Shown here: positions 16,536 through 25,841 of the stretch, one piece after another
Layout: every line of letters starts with the position of its first letter
Position numbering within the stretch: the stretch's first letter is position 1
Source: Thermocatellispora tengchongensis
Lineage (GTDB): Bacteria; Actinomycetota; Actinomycetes; Streptosporangiales; Streptosporangiaceae
DNA length: 64,000 nucleotides
NCBI RefSeq assembly: GCF_014202315.1
Contig: NZ_JACHGN010000017.1
Span: forward strand, 124,001 to 188,000
Direction: 5' to 3'
Notes under the pieces: generated by a model
Databases searched by the model: none
What the model was told of the DNA's origin: nothing
The model's input: the letters and a program-made list of their open reading frames with translations, nothing else
Program-made: the position numbers and the translations under genes

Positions 16536-18164
16536 GTGATCGTTCATCGCCGGCTGCTGCAACTGGCCGGCAGCGTGCGCGGGCCCATCGCGGCCTGCGT
16601 GGGGCTGGGCCTGGCCGTCAGCGCCGCGTACGTCGCCCAGGCCGTCCTGCTCGCCGCGGCCCTGGCGGCCCTGGTGCGCGGGGACGCCATGGCCGCGGTG
16701 CGCCTGCTGGCCTGGGCCCTGGCGGTGATCGCGTCACGGGCGGCGCTCCTGTGGGCCAGGGAGGCCGTGACGGTGTGGGCGGGCGGGCTGGTCAAGGCCA
16801 GGCTGCGCGACCGGCTGATCGTCCACCTGGGCCGGCTGGGGCCCGCTCACCTGACCGGCGCCCGCACCGGGAACGTGCAGACCACACTGGTCGAGGGCGT
16901 GGAGGGGCTCGACCCGTACTTCAGCCGGTACCTGCCGCAGGTCGTCGTCACCTTCTGCGTGCCGGTGGCGCTGGTCGGCTGGCTGTTCACGGTCAACGCG
17001 CCGGCTGCGGCGGTGCTCGCCGTGGCGGTGGCAGGGGTCCTGATCATTCCCCGGTTCTGGGACGCGACGCTGCTGCGGCGGGGACGCGGCCGATGGGCCG
17101 CGTTCGCCGCGCTCGCCTCCGACTACCTGGAGGCGATGCAGGGCATGGCGACGCTGCGGGCGTTCGGCGCCGTCGGCACACTCGGCACGCGGCTTGCCGG
17201 ACGCGCCCACGACCTCTACCTGACCACCATGCGTCAGCTCAGGATCTCGCTGGTGGAGACCGGGATCAGCGCGTTCTTCGTCCAGGCGGGCACGGCCGCG
17301 GCCGTCCTCGCCGCCACGACCGCGGGCAGCGCGTGGGAGGTGTTCGCGGTCCTGATGATCGCCATGGAGTGCTTCCGCCCGGTGAAGAACCTCTCCGAAG
17401 CCTGGCACGCCGGATATCTCGGGATCACGGCGGTCGATGGCATCGAGGCCCTGCTGTCGGCGTCCCCGGCCGTGGAGGACCGGGGAACGCGGCGCGACTT
17501 CCCGGCGGCGCCCGCCATCACGTTCGAGCAGGTCACCTTCACCTATCCGGGCTCCGACCGGCCCGCCGTCCGCGACGTGTCCTTCACCGTCGAGCCGGGC
17601 AGCACGGTCGCCCTGGTCGGACCGTCCGGCGCCGGCAAGAGCACGCTCGCCGCCCTCCTGCAACGCCACCACGACCCCGACCAGGGGAGGATCACCATCG
17701 GCGGAGTCGACGTACGCGACCTCACGCTCGACACCCTGCGCGGCGGCGTCGCCGTCGTGGCGCAGGACACCTACCTCTTCCACGGCACCGTGGCCGAGAA
17801 CCTGCGTCTGGCCAGGCCCGACGCCGGGGACGAGGACCTGGTCGCCGCCGCCGGGCTGGCCGCCGCCCACGACTTCATCACCGAGCTGCCCGACGGCTAC
17901 GACACGCCGCTGGGGGAGCGCGGGGCGACGCTGTCGGGCGGGCAGCGGCAGCGCCTGGCCATCGCGCGGGCGCTGCTGGCCGACGCCCCCGTCCTGGTGC
18001 TCGACGAGGCCACCTCGCACGTCGACGCGCGCACCGAGCAGGCCCTGTCCGAGGTACGGCGCGGCCGTACCTGCCTGGTGATCGCCCACCGGCCCGACAC
18101 CATCCGGCAGGCAGACCATGTGGTGACCCTGGAGAACGGCACCCTACTGGAGACCGTGGCATGA
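16536..18164 (+). CDS. ABC transporter permease/ATPase, first half of IrtAB/YbtPQ-like pair
   Basis: 542 aa from GTG 16536, which has GGAAAGGA six bases upstream; ATG 16506 lacks a clear site. An exporter-type membrane domain of six TM helices covers roughly the first 310 residues. The ATPase domain follows, with Walker [10 protein letters not shown], signature [10 protein letters not shown] and Walker [10 protein letters not shown]. Exporter-fold pairs next to FecBCDE genes are typically importers of metal-siderophores at the inner membrane (IrtAB, YbtPQ). CydDC is the other relative. Its stop overlaps the partner start in ATGA. Confidence 0.85.
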   Translation: MIVHRRLLQLAGSVRGPIAACVGLGLAVSAAYVAQAVLLAAALAALVRGDAMAAVRLLAWALAVIASRAALLWAREAVTVWAGGLVKARLRDRLIVHLGRLGPAHLTGARTGNVQTTLVEGVEGLDPYFSRYLPQVVVTFCVPVALVGWLFTVNAPAAAVLAVAVAGVLIIPRFWDATLLRRGRGRWAAFAALASDYLEAMQGMATLRAFGAVGTLGTRLAGRAHDLYLTTMRQLRISLVETGISAFFVQAGTAAAVLAATTAGSAWEVFAVLMIAMECFRPVKNLSEAWHAGYLGITAVDGIEALLSASPAVEDRGTRRDFPAAPAITFEQVTFTYPGSDRPAVRDVSFTVEPGSTVALVGPSGAGKSTLAALLQRHHDPDQGRITIGGVDVRDLTLDTLRGGVAVVAQDTYLFHGTVAENLRLARPDAGDEDLVAAAGLAAAHDFITELPDGYDTPLGERGATLSGGQRQRLAIARALLADAPVLVLDEATSHVDARTEQALSEVRRGRTCLVIAHRPDTIRQADHVVTLENGTLLETVA

Positions 18165-19819
18165 ACCCGTCCATCCGCTGGCTGGCCGGCGCCGTCGGCG
18201 CGCACCGACGGGCCTTCGTCTCCACCCTCGTCTCGAACCTGCTGGGACAGCTTGCGGCACTCGGCGCGACCGTGACCGGCGCCTGGCTCGTCGGCCGGGT
18301 GATCAGCGGGCAGAGCGCGCCGCTCGACCTGGTCGGCGCGGTACTCGGCGGGCTGGTCGCCGTGGCCACGCTGGCCGCCTGGTGGGAGACCTACGTCGCG
18401 CACGACCTGGCGTACCTGGTGCTGGCGAGGCTGAGAGGCCAGGTGTACGACGCGATCGCCAGGATCGCTCCGGCCCGCCTGCTCGGCCGCCGCAGCGGCG
18501 ACCTGTCCGCGGCCGTGCTGTCGGACATCGAGACCCTGGAGTGGTTGTTCGCGCACACTCTGGCGCAGCTCATCACGGCCGGCACGGTGCTGATGGCCGG
18601 CAGCGTGGCCGCGGCGATGATCGATCCGCTGCTGCTGACGGTATCGCTGCCGCTGGCCGTGTGCGTGGTGGCCGTGCCGCTGTGGTTCCGCAAGGCTTCG
18701 CGCCGGCAAGGCGACGAGCTGCGGGCCGCCACCGCCGAGCTGACCTCCGACGTCATCGACACCGTCCAGGGCATGCCCGAGCTCGCGGCCTTCCGCGCGC
18801 TGGAACGCCGCAGGGACCTGCTGGCGCGCAAGACCCGCCGGCTGGCCCGCGCCCAGGCGGCCAACGCGGCCCGCGGCGGATTGGAGGCGGCCCTCACCGA
18901 CCTGCTCCTCGCCGTCGCGGCGGCCGGGACGCTGCTCCTGGTCGCCACGGCGATTCGCACCCCGGCCGACGCCCCGGTCGCCATGGTGCTGGCCGCCGGC
19001 GCCCTGGGCCCCGCGGCCCAGGTGGCGCTGCTGCTCAAGGAGTACGGCACGCTGCGTGCGGCGGCCGATCGCGTGCACACGCTGGTCACCGCGCCCGCCA
19101 ACGTGTCCCCGCCGCGCGAGGTCCTCCCGGTGTCCGCCGAGCCGGACGTGGTCTTCGAGGACGTGCGCTTCCGGTACACCCCGGACGGGCCCGAAGTGCT
19201 GCGCGGGGTTTCCTTCCGCATTCCGTATGGCAAGACGGTCGCCCTGGTCGGCGCCTCGGGGGCGGGCAAGTCGACCTGCGTGTCGCTCCTGCTGCGCTAT
19301 TGGGACCCGGACGGCGGGCGCATCCTGGTGGGCGGCGTGCCGCTGCCGCGGATCGCCGAACCGCACCGGCACGTCACGGTGGTGCCGCAGGACGTGCGCC
19401 TGTTCGCCGGCACGATCGAAGAGAACGTCCGGCTCGGCGCCCCCGGTGCCGACGCGGCGGTCGCCCTGCGCACCGCCCAGCTCACCATCGACCCGGAGCT
19501 GCCGGTCGGCGAGCGAGGCGCGACCCTCTCCGGCGGCCAGCGTGCCCGGGTGGCCATCGCCCGGGCGCTCGCCACGGGCGCGCCGGTGCTCGTGCTGGAC
19601 GAGGCGGTGGCCAACCTCGACACCGACAACGAGGCCCGCCTCACCGAGGCGCTCCGGCAAGCCGCCGCGGGACGGGCCACGCTCGTCATCGCCCATCGCC
19701 TGTCCACCATCCGCCAAGCCGATCACATCGTGCTGCTGGAAGAGGGACGGGTCGCCGCCGAAGGCTCCTACGACGAGCTCGGCGAGCGGTTGTCCCACCT
19801 GTTCGCACCCCGCCCGTGA
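18161..19819 (+). CDS. ABC transporter permease/ATPase, second half of IrtAB/YbtPQ-like pair
   Basis: 552 aa. Six TM helices in the first ~300 residues, then Walker A GASGAGKST, signature LSGGQRARVA, Walker B VLVLDEAVANLD and an H-loop histidine (IAHRLST). The ATPase domain is intact, so both halves should hydrolyse ATP. The ATGA overlap with the first half indicates equal production and a heterodimer. Substrate inferred from context: the same metallophore as the adjacent binding protein. Confidence 0.87.
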   Translation: MNPSIRWLAGAVGAHRRAFVSTLVSNLLGQLAALGATVTGAWLVGRVISGQSAPLDLVGAVLGGLVAVATLAAWWETYVAHDLAYLVLARLRGQVYDAIARIAPARLLGRRSGDLSAAVLSDIETLEWLFAHTLAQLITAGTVLMAGSVAAAMIDPLLLTVSLPLAVCVVAVPLWFRKASRRQGDELRAATAELTSDVIDTVQGMPELAAFRALERRRDLLARKTRRLARAQAANAARGGLEAALTDLLLAVAAAGTLLLVATAIRTPADAPVAMVLAAGALGPAAQVALLLKEYGTLRAAADRVHTLVTAPANVSPPREVLPVSAEPDVVFEDVRFRYTPDGPEVLRGVSFRIPYGKTVALVGASGAGKSTCVSLLLRYWDPDGGRILVGGVPLPRIAEPHRHVTVVPQDVRLFAGTIEENVRLGAPGADAAVALRTAQLTIDPELPVGERGATLSGGQRARVAIARALATGAPVLVLDEAVANLDTDNEARLTEALRQAAAGRATLVIAHRLSTIRQADHIVLLEEGRVAAEGSYDELGERLSHLFAPRP

Positions 19820-19896
19820 GCCGACGGGGACGGGAGCTGTCCCAGCGGATGCACCGGACCGCCCAGTGGCCGCTGTCGCTGCCGGTCTCGCTGAGC
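19820..19896. other. Short convergent gap
   Basis: 77 bp between the ABC pair and the convergent sigma gene. A CAGCGG..CCGCTG repeat is present but I see no clear terminator. Confidence 0.3.
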
Positions 19897-20889
19897 TCAG
19901 CGGGTCACCACGGTCTCCCGCTCCACATGCGACAACTTCTCGGGATTACGCACGTGGTAGGCGCCGGTGACGTAGCCGTTCTCCACGCGCACCGCCACCA
20001 CTCCGTCGATCTCCCCATCGACCCGTACGAGCAGCCCGGGGCCGCCATTGATCTGAACCAGCTCGACCGACCGTTCCGCGTCGCGCTTCCACCAGCCGAC
20101 GGCCAGCAGGCGAGCCACGTTGTCGATCCCCACGACGGGCCGCAGCAGGGCGTGCCTGACCCCGCCGCCGTCGCTCAGGGCGACGACGTCCGGCGCGAGG
20201 ACGTCGAGCAGGCTCTGCAACTCGCCGGTTTCGACCGCTCGCTTGAAGGCCTGGAGCACGGCCCGGGTCTCGGCCGGGGAGGCGATGCCGCGTGGCCGGC
20301 GCGCGGCGACGTGCGCCCGCGCCCGGTAGGCGATCTGGCGTACCGCGGACGGGCTCTTGTCGACGGCTTCGGCGATCTCGTCGTAGTCCAGATCGAACAC
20401 CTCGCGCAGCACGAACACCGCCCGCTCGGTCGGCTGCAGCGTCTCCAGCACCAGCAGCATCGCCATGGAGACGCTCTCGGCGAGCTCGACGTCCTCGGCC
20501 ACGTCGGGCGCGGTCAGCAACGGCTCGGGCAGCCACGGCCCGACGTAGGACTCCTTGCGCCGGCCGAGCACGCGTAGCCGGTCCAGCGCCTGCCGGGTGA
20601 CGATCCGCACCAGATAGGCGCGCTTCTCCCGCACGGTGTCGAGATCGACGTCCACCCATCGCAGCCAGGTCTCCTGTAGGACGTCCTCGGCGTCGGCGGC
20701 CGAGCCGAGCATCTCGTAGGCGACGGTGAACAGCAGGTTGCGGTGGGCGACGAACGCCTGGGTGGCGGAGTCCACAGAGTCCACAGAGTCCACAGAGTCC
20801 ACAGAGTCCACGGAGTCCACGGAGTCGACGTGGTCGGCACGATCGAGCGGCTCGGCCGGGTCCGCACGTCGTTCGCTCCGCTCGGTCAT
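19897..20889 (-). CDS. sigJ: ECF41-type RNA polymerase sigma factor with fused SnoaL-like domain
   Basis: 330 aa from ATG 20889 (AGGAG upstream). Sigma region 2 covers about residues 42-110 and region 4 about 150-200, followed by a C-terminal SnoaL-like domain. The ECF41 hallmarks are present: WLPEP in the linker, DGGG in the C-terminal domain and NPEKL (consensus NPDKL) near the end. In this family the C-terminal domain replaces an anti-sigma factor. It is divergent from genes of the classes ECF41 factors are known to control. Unusual N-terminus: seven V-D-S repeats at residues 21-41. The symbol is by family resemblance. Confidence 0.92.
   Translation of the reverse strand: MTERSERRADPAEPLDRADHVDSVDSVDSVDSVDSVDSVDSATQAFVAHRNLLFTVAYEMLGSAADAEDVLQETWLRWVDVDLDTVREKRAYLVRIVTRQALDRLRVLGRRKESYVGPWLPEPLLTAPDVAEDVELAESVSMAMLLVLETLQPTERAVFVLREVFDLDYDEIAEAVDKSPSAVRQIAYRARAHVAARRPRGIASPAETRAVLQAFKRAVETGELQSLLDVLAPDVVALSDGGGVRHALLRPVVGIDNVARLLAVGWWKRDAERSVELVQINGGPGLLVRVDGEIDGVVAVRVENGYVTGAYHVRNPEKLSHVERETVVTR
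20768..20830. repeat. Seven-copy 9-bp tandem repeat inside the sigma gene
   Basis: GAGTCCACA in head-to-tail copies: four identical, two with final G, and one GAGTCGACG. Read on the minus strand it encodes Val-Asp-Ser seven times, just before sigma region 2. Because the unit is 9 bp, gain or loss of copies keeps the reading frame. Confidence 0.95.
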
Positions 20890-20978
20890 GCCCCGCTCCT
20901 GCCTGTTCGTTCTCAGCATTGCCACACGCACAAGACGTGTGTCCCCACCGCGTTGTAACACCCACGGCGGGTGGCCTA

Positions 20979-20985
20979 TGTCACA
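20979..20985 (+). promoter_or_regulatory. Possible ECF41 -35 element
   Basis: TGTCACA lies 103 bp before the carboxymuconolactone-decarboxylase-like start and matches the -35 sequence described for ECF41 target promoters. The expected CGTC -10 is not at normal spacing (the nearest is at 21015, 29 bp on), so the assignment is tentative. Confidence 0.4.
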
Positions 20986-21087
20986 CGGCCGCGCTGTTAC
21001 GGGGATCGGGGCGCCGTCGTCTCGTGGTCGTCAGGACGCCGCGCGAACGATCCGTACGGCAATACGACGAGAAGGGACGTCTTCCCC

Positions 21088-21585
21088 ATGTCCACGCCCA
21101 CGACGACCGGCCAGCGGTCGCGCATGCCCAACCCCCTCCCCTTCCTCCCCGAGCTGGCGGAAGTCGCCGAAGGTCTGCACAAAGCCCTCCAGAACGGCGC
21201 GATTCCGCAGACCACCATCCACCTGCTGCACCTTCGCGCCGGGCAGCTCCTCGGCAGCACGTACTTCACCATCAGGGAAACCGGCAACCTGCGCAGGATC
21301 GGGGAATCGGAGGAGCGCATCACCGCCGTGGCCACCTGGCGGGACGCCACCTGCTTCACCGACGCCGAACGGATCGCGCTGGAACTCGTGGAGGCGGTCC
21401 TCACCCCGAACCCGTCCGGGGAACGCGTCCCCGACGAGCTGTACGCCAGGGCGTCGGCGCACTACGACGACAAGGCGATGTGGACGCTCATCATGGCGAT
21501 CTCCCACATCGGTTTCTTCACCCCCGCCGCGCTCATCGCCAAGCCGATCCCCGGCATGCCCCCCGGCCAGAACTACACCGAGTAA
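21088..21585 (+). CDS. Carboxymuconolactone decarboxylase/AhpD-like protein
   Basis: 165 aa from ATG 21088 (GAAGGGA upstream). The helical CMD fold is visible from PFLPELAEVAEGLHKAL to the C-terminus. The usual AhpD CxxC is absent: HLLHLRAGQLLGSTYFT stands where the motif would be, so peroxidase activity by a Cys pair is unlikely. ECF41 sigma genes are typically next to CMD, oxidoreductase or epimerase genes, and this is the CMD member. The next gene starts 15 bp on. Confidence 0.85.
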   Translation: MSTPTTTGQRSRMPNPLPFLPELAEVAEGLHKALQNGAIPQTTIHLLHLRAGQLLGSTYFTIRETGNLRRIGESEERITAVATWRDATCFTDAERIALELVEAVLTPNPSGERVPDELYARASAHYDDKAMWTLIMAISHIGFFTPAALIAKPIPGMPPGQNYTE

Positions 21586-21599
21586 GGAAGGCACCCAGC

Positions 21600-22352
21600 A
21601 TGAGCATCACCACGTTCGCGGTGGCGGGAGCGACCGGGCGGCTGGGCCGCCACGTCGTGGACGTCCTGACCGAGCGGGGACACCAGGTCGTGCCGATGTC
21701 CCGCGCCACCGGCGTGGACATCATCACCGGTGAGGGCCTCGCCGAGGCCCTCACCGGGGTCGAGGTCATCATCGACGTCGCCTCCTGGCACTCCTCCGAC
21801 CAGGACGCCGCGACGGAGTTCTTCCGTACGTCGGCCCGCAACCTGCACGAGTACGGCCACCAGGCGGGGGTCGCCCAGATCACCATGGCGTCCATCATCG
21901 GCGCGGACAAGGCCACCGCCGGTTTCCTCGCCGCCAAGAAAGTGCACGAGGAACGTCTCCTGTCCGGTCCGCTCCCCGTCCGCATCCTGCGGGCCGCGCA
22001 GTTCCACGAGTTCGTCGGCCGGCTTCTGGACTGGCAGCAGGGCGAGGTCGCCTACCTCCCGGCCCTGCCCACCCAGCTCGTGGCCTGCCGCACCGTGGCC
22101 GAGGAACTGGTCGACCTGGCCACCGCCCCCGCCGCCCCCGGTACGCCGATCCCCGAGATCGCCGGCCCCCGCAAGGAGATCATGGCGGAGGCGGCCCAGC
22201 TTCTCGGCGCCCGCCGGGGCATCAAGGTCGTCGGCGTCGACGGGTCCGGCATGCCCGATGCCGAGCTGGCCGCCAACGGCGCCTTCCTGCCCGGCCCGCA
22301 CGCCAAGCTCGCCGGACCCACCTTCCAGGAGTGGCTCGACACCCAGCCCTGA
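21600..22352 (+). CDS. NAD(P)-binding epimerase/NmrA-like protein
   Basis: 250 aa. The N-terminal Rossmann motif GATGRLGRHVVDVL is near residues 10-23. The middle part (GVEVIIDVASWHSSDQDAATEFFRTSARNL) is typical of atypical SDR/NmrA-type proteins. No YxxxK catalytic pair is seen, so it may be a sensor or a reductase with unusual chemistry. AAGGAAGG precedes the start. It is in one operon with the CMD-like gene under probable ECF41 control, and ended by a strong hairpin. Confidence 0.82.
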   Translation: MSITTFAVAGATGRLGRHVVDVLTERGHQVVPMSRATGVDIITGEGLAEALTGVEVIIDVASWHSSDQDAATEFFRTSARNLHEYGHQAGVAQITMASIIGADKATAGFLAAKKVHEERLLSGPLPVRILRAAQFHEFVGRLLDWQQGEVAYLPALPTQLVACRTVAEELVDLATAPAAPGTPIPEIAGPRKEIMAEAAQLLGARRGIKVVGVDGSGMPDAELAANGAFLPGPHAKLAGPTFQEWLDTQP

Positions 22353-22362
22353 GCCGGCCTTG

Positions 22363-22406
22363 CCCTTGTTCTCGGAACTCCGCCATCCGGAGCCCGAGAA
22401 CAAGGG
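22363..22406 (+). terminator. Nested hairpin after the ECF41 target operon
   Basis: Perfect 13-bp stem (CCCTTGTTCTCGG with CCGAGAACAAGGG) around an inner CTCCG/CGGAG stem, 10 bp past the stop. No T-tract follows. It probably terminates the operon or protects its RNA end. Confidence 0.7.
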
Positions 22407-22507
22407 CTCCCCGAGCGCGAGAGAGGCTCCACCGCCGAGATCGTCGGCCTGCCGGCCAAGACCCGCGCCTGACGGTCCCACACGATCACCGGACGAAAGG
22501 ACAGACG

Positions 22508-23701
22508 ATGACGCAAGCCCCGGAATTGCCGCTGCACATGCGGAGGAACGGGCTCAACCCAGTCGAGGACCTGGCCCGGGCTCGCGACAGCGAGGGTGTG
22601 GTGCGGGTGACTACGCCGTTCGGCGTGCCCGCGTACGTGATCTGCCGCCATGAGGACGTTCGCCAGGTGCTGGCGGATCCGGCCCGGTTCAGCAGCGCCC
22701 TGACACCGCTCCCGGGGTCCGGGCAGATGAACGCCGACGAACCGGCCAAGATGCGGGCCGGGCAGCTGATCGGATTCGACCCGCCCGAGCACACGCGGTT
22801 GCGCCGGATGCTCACCCCGGAGTTCACGGTACGGCGGATGCGCAGGCTGGAGCCGCGGATCACCGAGATCGTCCAGACGGCTCTGGACGATCTGGAGCGG
22901 GCCGGCAAGCCGGCCGATCTGGTGGAGCACTTCGCGCTGCCGGTGCCGTCGCTGGTGATCTGCGAGCTGCTGGGCGTGCCGCATGCCGACCGCGCCGAGT
23001 TCCACGAGCGCGCCGTGCGCCTGCTGGACACCTCCTTGCCGATGGAGCGGCGCGTCGTGGCGCAGCGGGAGGACCGCGCCTACATGGCCGGCCTGGTGGC
23101 CCGTGCCCAGGCGGACCCGGGCGAGGACATGCTGGGCATGCTGGTGCGCGAGCACGGCCACGGTCTCAGTACCGACGAGCTGATCGGCATCGCGGGACTT
23201 CTGCTGCTGGCCGGGCATGAGACGACCTCGAACATGCTCGGCCTGGGCACCCTGGCCCTGCTCCGGCACCCGGACCAGCTGGCGATGATCCGCGACGATC
23301 CGGCGCGGGTCGAGCCGGCCGTCGAGGAGCTGTTGCGCTGGCTGTCCGTCGTGCAGTCGCTGCCGCCGCGCACGACCACGACGGATGTGGAGATCGCCGG
23401 GCATGCCATCCCCGCCGGCTCGCTCGTGATCTGCTCGTTCCCTGCCGCCAACCGCGATCCTGTCTTCGTCGGCGATCCCGAGACACTCGACATCACCCGG
23501 GGAGCCGCCGGCCACGTCGCCTTCGGCCATGGTGTGCACCACTGCCTCGGGGCGCCGCTGGCGCGGATGGAGATGCGCATCGCCTTCCCGGCACTGTTGC
23601 GGCGCTTCCCCGGCCTCGCCCTGGCCGATCCGTACGAGCAGGTGGACTACCGCGTCTTCAGCCTCGTGTACGGCGTGAACACGCTGCGGGTGACCTGGTG
23701 A
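22508..23701 (+). CDS. Cytochrome P450 (CYP105/107-like)
   Basis: 397 aa, soluble bacterial type. The oxygen-binding I helix has AGHETT near 238. The ExxR motif is in EELLR near 278, and the heme loop FGHGVHHCLGAPLAR near 340-354 has the ligand cysteine. Residue spacing is normal. AAAGGACAG precedes the ATG. A small membrane protein gene follows at once. No ferredoxin gene is adjacent, so it must borrow its redox partners. The substrate is unknown. Confidence 0.92.
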   Translation: MTQAPELPLHMRRNGLNPVEDLARARDSEGVVRVTTPFGVPAYVICRHEDVRQVLADPARFSSALTPLPGSGQMNADEPAKMRAGQLIGFDPPEHTRLRRMLTPEFTVRRMRRLEPRITEIVQTALDDLERAGKPADLVEHFALPVPSLVICELLGVPHADRAEFHERAVRLLDTSLPMERRVVAQREDRAYMAGLVARAQADPGEDMLGMLVREHGHGLSTDELIGIAGLLLLAGHETTSNMLGLGTLALLRHPDQLAMIRDDPARVEPAVEELLRWLSVVQSLPPRTTTTDVEIAGHAIPAGSLVICSFPAANRDPVFVGDPETLDITRGAAGHVAFGHGVHHCLGAPLARMEMRIAFPALLRRFPGLALADPYEQVDYRVFSLVYGVNTLRVTW

Positions 23702-23757
23702 GCAGGCAGCCGGCACCTCACCCGTCCGGCACCCCGACCACCAAGGAGAGTGATCCC

Positions 23758-24183
23758 ATGTCAACGTCGGCCGAGCTCCCCTCCTCTGTTCATGCGAAGC
23801 GGCCCGTGCGTCCCCGGTTCTTCGGCCTGATGAAGGCGAGCACGGCGTTCCTGGCCGCCACGCTGCTGGTGCAGGGGATCACCGCTGGGCAGCTCCTGTC
23901 CGGCGAGGGCAGCCGCCAGTTGCACCATGCCATCTGCCCCATCGTCACGGTCGCGATGGTTCTGCAGATCATCGCCGCGTTCCTGGTGTGGCGGGCAGGC
24001 CGCGGATCAGCGCGGTACCTGGCCGTCAGCGCGCTCCTGATGGTGCTGATCAGTGTCCAGTTCGTGGTCGGTGGAAGCGGCGACCTCGCCGTCCACGTCC
24101 CTCTCGGCGTAGCGCTGTTCGGCGCGAGCGCCGTCCTGGCGGCACAGGTATGGTTGCCCCGCCCGGCCCACACCGCCGGCTGA
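23758..24183 (+). CDS. Four-helix membrane protein
   Basis: 141 aa from ATG 23758 (AAGGAG nearby). A GTG at 23698 overlapping the P450 stop would add 20 residues. Four hydrophobic segments are seen at about 30-50, 62-82, 92-110 and 114-132. A His pair lies before segment 2 (LHHAICP) and a His in segment 4 (VHVPLG), a pattern compatible with heme or metal binding. It resembles the DUF6220 kind of small actinobacterial membrane protein, but I am not sure. Its position suggests cotranscription with the P450. Confidence 0.7.
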   Translation: MSTSAELPSSVHAKRPVRPRFFGLMKASTAFLAATLLVQGITAGQLLSGEGSRQLHHAICPIVTVAMVLQIIAAFLVWRAGRGSARYLAVSALLMVLISVQFVVGGSGDLAVHVPLGVALFGASAVLAAQVWLPRPAHTAG

Positions 24184-24193
24184 ACTCAGAGGC

Positions 24194-24500
24194 GTCAGCC
24201 TCGCCGCCGCCGCCTTCCTGGCCACCCCGCGCACGGCCAACCCCGACACCCCCCGCGCCCACGCCTCGGCCATCGACCGCGTCACCGCACTGCTCGGCCG
24301 CGACCGGCCGCTCGCCGACGTCACCGACACCGAGATCGGTGCCGCGCTCACCGAGCTGTGGGTCCGATGCGCGCCGGCGACCCGGAACCGCAACCGCGCC
24401 GCCCTCGCCTCCTGGCTGACCTGGTGCCAGACCAAGAAGCACTGGGCCGCCCGTCGGTCCCGGCCGAGGCCGAACGCCGCAAGGAGAGCCCCCGGCTGCG
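24194..24500 (+). pseudogene. Tyrosine-recombinase N-terminal fragment
   Basis: With no start codon, this frame reads as the core-binding (SAM-like) domain of a phage-type integrase: TPRAHASAIDRVTALLGRD, then DVTDTEIGAALTELW, then ATRNRNRAALASWLTWCQ. A frameshift near 24460 moves the continuing similarity (SVPAEAERRKE) to another frame, and then it stops. No catalytic residues remain. Confidence 0.6.
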
Positions 24501-24544
24501 CGGGCACGTGCTTCGCCCCCCCAGGTCCGTCAAGGGATGCTTGC

Positions 24545-24575
24545 AACACGGGCGGCCTGGTGGGCCGCCCGTGTT
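24545..24575. terminator. Bidirectional hairpin terminator
   Basis: Perfect 13-bp stem AACACGGGCGGCC / GGCCGCCCGTGTT with a 5-base loop, 15 bp beyond the stop of the minus-strand NDH-2 gene. It probably ends that transcript. Confidence 0.7.
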
Positions 24576-24589
24576 CTGCAGGGCGGGGA

Positions 24590-25771
24590 CTATGCCGCCG
24601 GGGTGGGGGTTTCCTGGGCGCGGGGGAAGAAGGGAAGTTCGATGTGGACGCGGTCGGCGGCGGCGAGGATCATTGAGGCGTCATCTACCGGCGGCTGGAT
24701 CGCCTGGTTGATCCGCTGCTTGATGTACTTGCCGTCGGCGCCGACGGCCATGACTCTGCGGTCCCAGCCGCGGGTGAAGATCCCTCCCGCGCCGCCCAGG
24801 TCCAGGCAGGTGACGTAGGGACCGGGGGTGAAGTCGCGCGGCGGGATGCCGAGCAGGTCGGCCGCGGCGTTGTAGCCGGCGACCTTGCCGAGCGGGGTGG
24901 TGTGCTGGCAGGCCTGCATGACGGTGTGCTCGGCGTCGAAGGCCGCCGCGGCGGTGTCGCCGGCGACGAAGACCTCGGGAAGAGCGCGCAAGTGACGGTC
25001 GACCGGCACCCGGCCGAGATGGTCGAGTTCGCCGGAGATCTGCCGGGTGAGCTCGCTGGCCCGCATGCCCACCGACCAGACCACCGCGTCCGCCGGAACC
25101 TTGGTGCCGTCGGACAGGACGGCGTATCCGTCGCCCACCTCCTCCAGCGTCGTTCCAAGGCGCCGTTCGACCCCCAGTTCGTCCAAGGCCGCTTCGATGG
25201 CCGCGCGCGGGCCCGGGCCGAGTTGCTCTCCGACCGCCTGCGCCCGATCCACCAGCAGCACCCGGCCGCGGGCGGCGAGTTCGGTCGCGGCCTCCAGGCC
25301 GGTGAACCCGGCACCGACCACCACGACCGAGTAGGTCTTCCGGCCACGCAAATGGTCGGCGAGACGACGGGCCGCCTCCAGAGTGTCGATGTCGAAGAGC
25401 CGTTCGTTGCCGGGCAGGTCCCGCGGCCGGACGAGCGCGCTGCCCGCCGCCAGGACCAGGCGGTCATAGACGATCTCCTCACCGCCTGCCACCACCACTC
25501 GCCGGTCGGTGTCGATCGTGCTCACCCAGGCCCGCAGGTGCTGGACCCCGATCGGGCCGAGGATCCTACTCAGCGCGACCTTAGCCAGCTCCGGCTCCGG
25601 CTCGTACAGTCGCGGCCGCAGCACCAGATGCTCGTTCGGCGTGATGAGCGTGATGCGCAGGTCCGCGCCGGTGCCCGTGTCCGCGTGCATGGTGCGGGTA
25701 CGTGCCAGCGCCGCTCCCGCCGCGCTCCACACACCCGCGAAACCGCCTCCGATGATCACAACGCGTGCCAT
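24590..25771 (-). CDS. FAD-dependent NADH dehydrogenase-like oxidoreductase (NDH-2 type)
   Basis: 393 aa from ATG 25771. It has an FAD motif IGGGFAG at residues 6-12, a second NAD motif VGAGFTGLEAATEL near 155 and VFVAGDTAAAA near 285, the two-dinucleotide layout of NDH-2/sulfide-quinone-type enzymes. No C-terminal TM helix is evident. ECF41 sigma factors commonly neighbour oxidoreductases, and the remains of one lie just upstream, so this gene was probably its target. It appears intact. A 5' hairpin precedes it. Confidence 0.82.
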   Translation of the reverse strand: MARVVIIGGGFAGVWSAAGAALARTRTMHADTGTGADLRITLITPNEHLVLRPRLYEPEPELAKVALSRILGPIGVQHLRAWVSTIDTDRRVVVAGGEEIVYDRLVLAAGSALVRPRDLPGNERLFDIDTLEAARRLADHLRGRKTYSVVVVGAGFTGLEAATELAARGRVLLVDRAQAVGEQLGPGPRAAIEAALDELGVERRLGTTLEEVGDGYAVLSDGTKVPADAVVWSVGMRASELTRQISGELDHLGRVPVDRHLRALPEVFVAGDTAAAAFDAEHTVMQACQHTTPLGKVAGYNAAADLLGIPPRDFTPGPYVTCLDLGGAGGIFTRGWDRRVMAVGADGKYIKQRINQAIQPPVDDASMILAAADRVHIELPFFPRAQETPTPAA

Positions 25772-25792
25772 CGTGTCGTCCTCTCTCAGCCG

Positions 25793-25819
25793 CGCCCCCA
25801 CCGGGGATCGGTGGGGGCG
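25793..25819. other. Hairpin upstream of NDH-2
   Basis: Perfect 10-bp stem CGCCCCCACC / GGTGGGGGCG with a 7-base loop, between the sigma-factor remnant and the NDH-2 start. It could be an intergenic terminator or an RNA structure of the oxidoreductase leader. Confidence 0.55.
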
Positions 25820-25841
25820 ACAGGGAGACAAGACGGCGGGT

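Noticed and set aside
16460-18160. Plus-strand frame continuous into the second ABC gene
   Set aside because: The upstream part is out of frame with the first ABC half, which shows Walker and signature motifs. The true start of the second half is the ATGA overlap at 18161.
20768-20830. Tandem repeats as a CRISPR array
   Set aside because: Units are 9 bp with no spacers and they encode a V-D-S tract in an intact gene.
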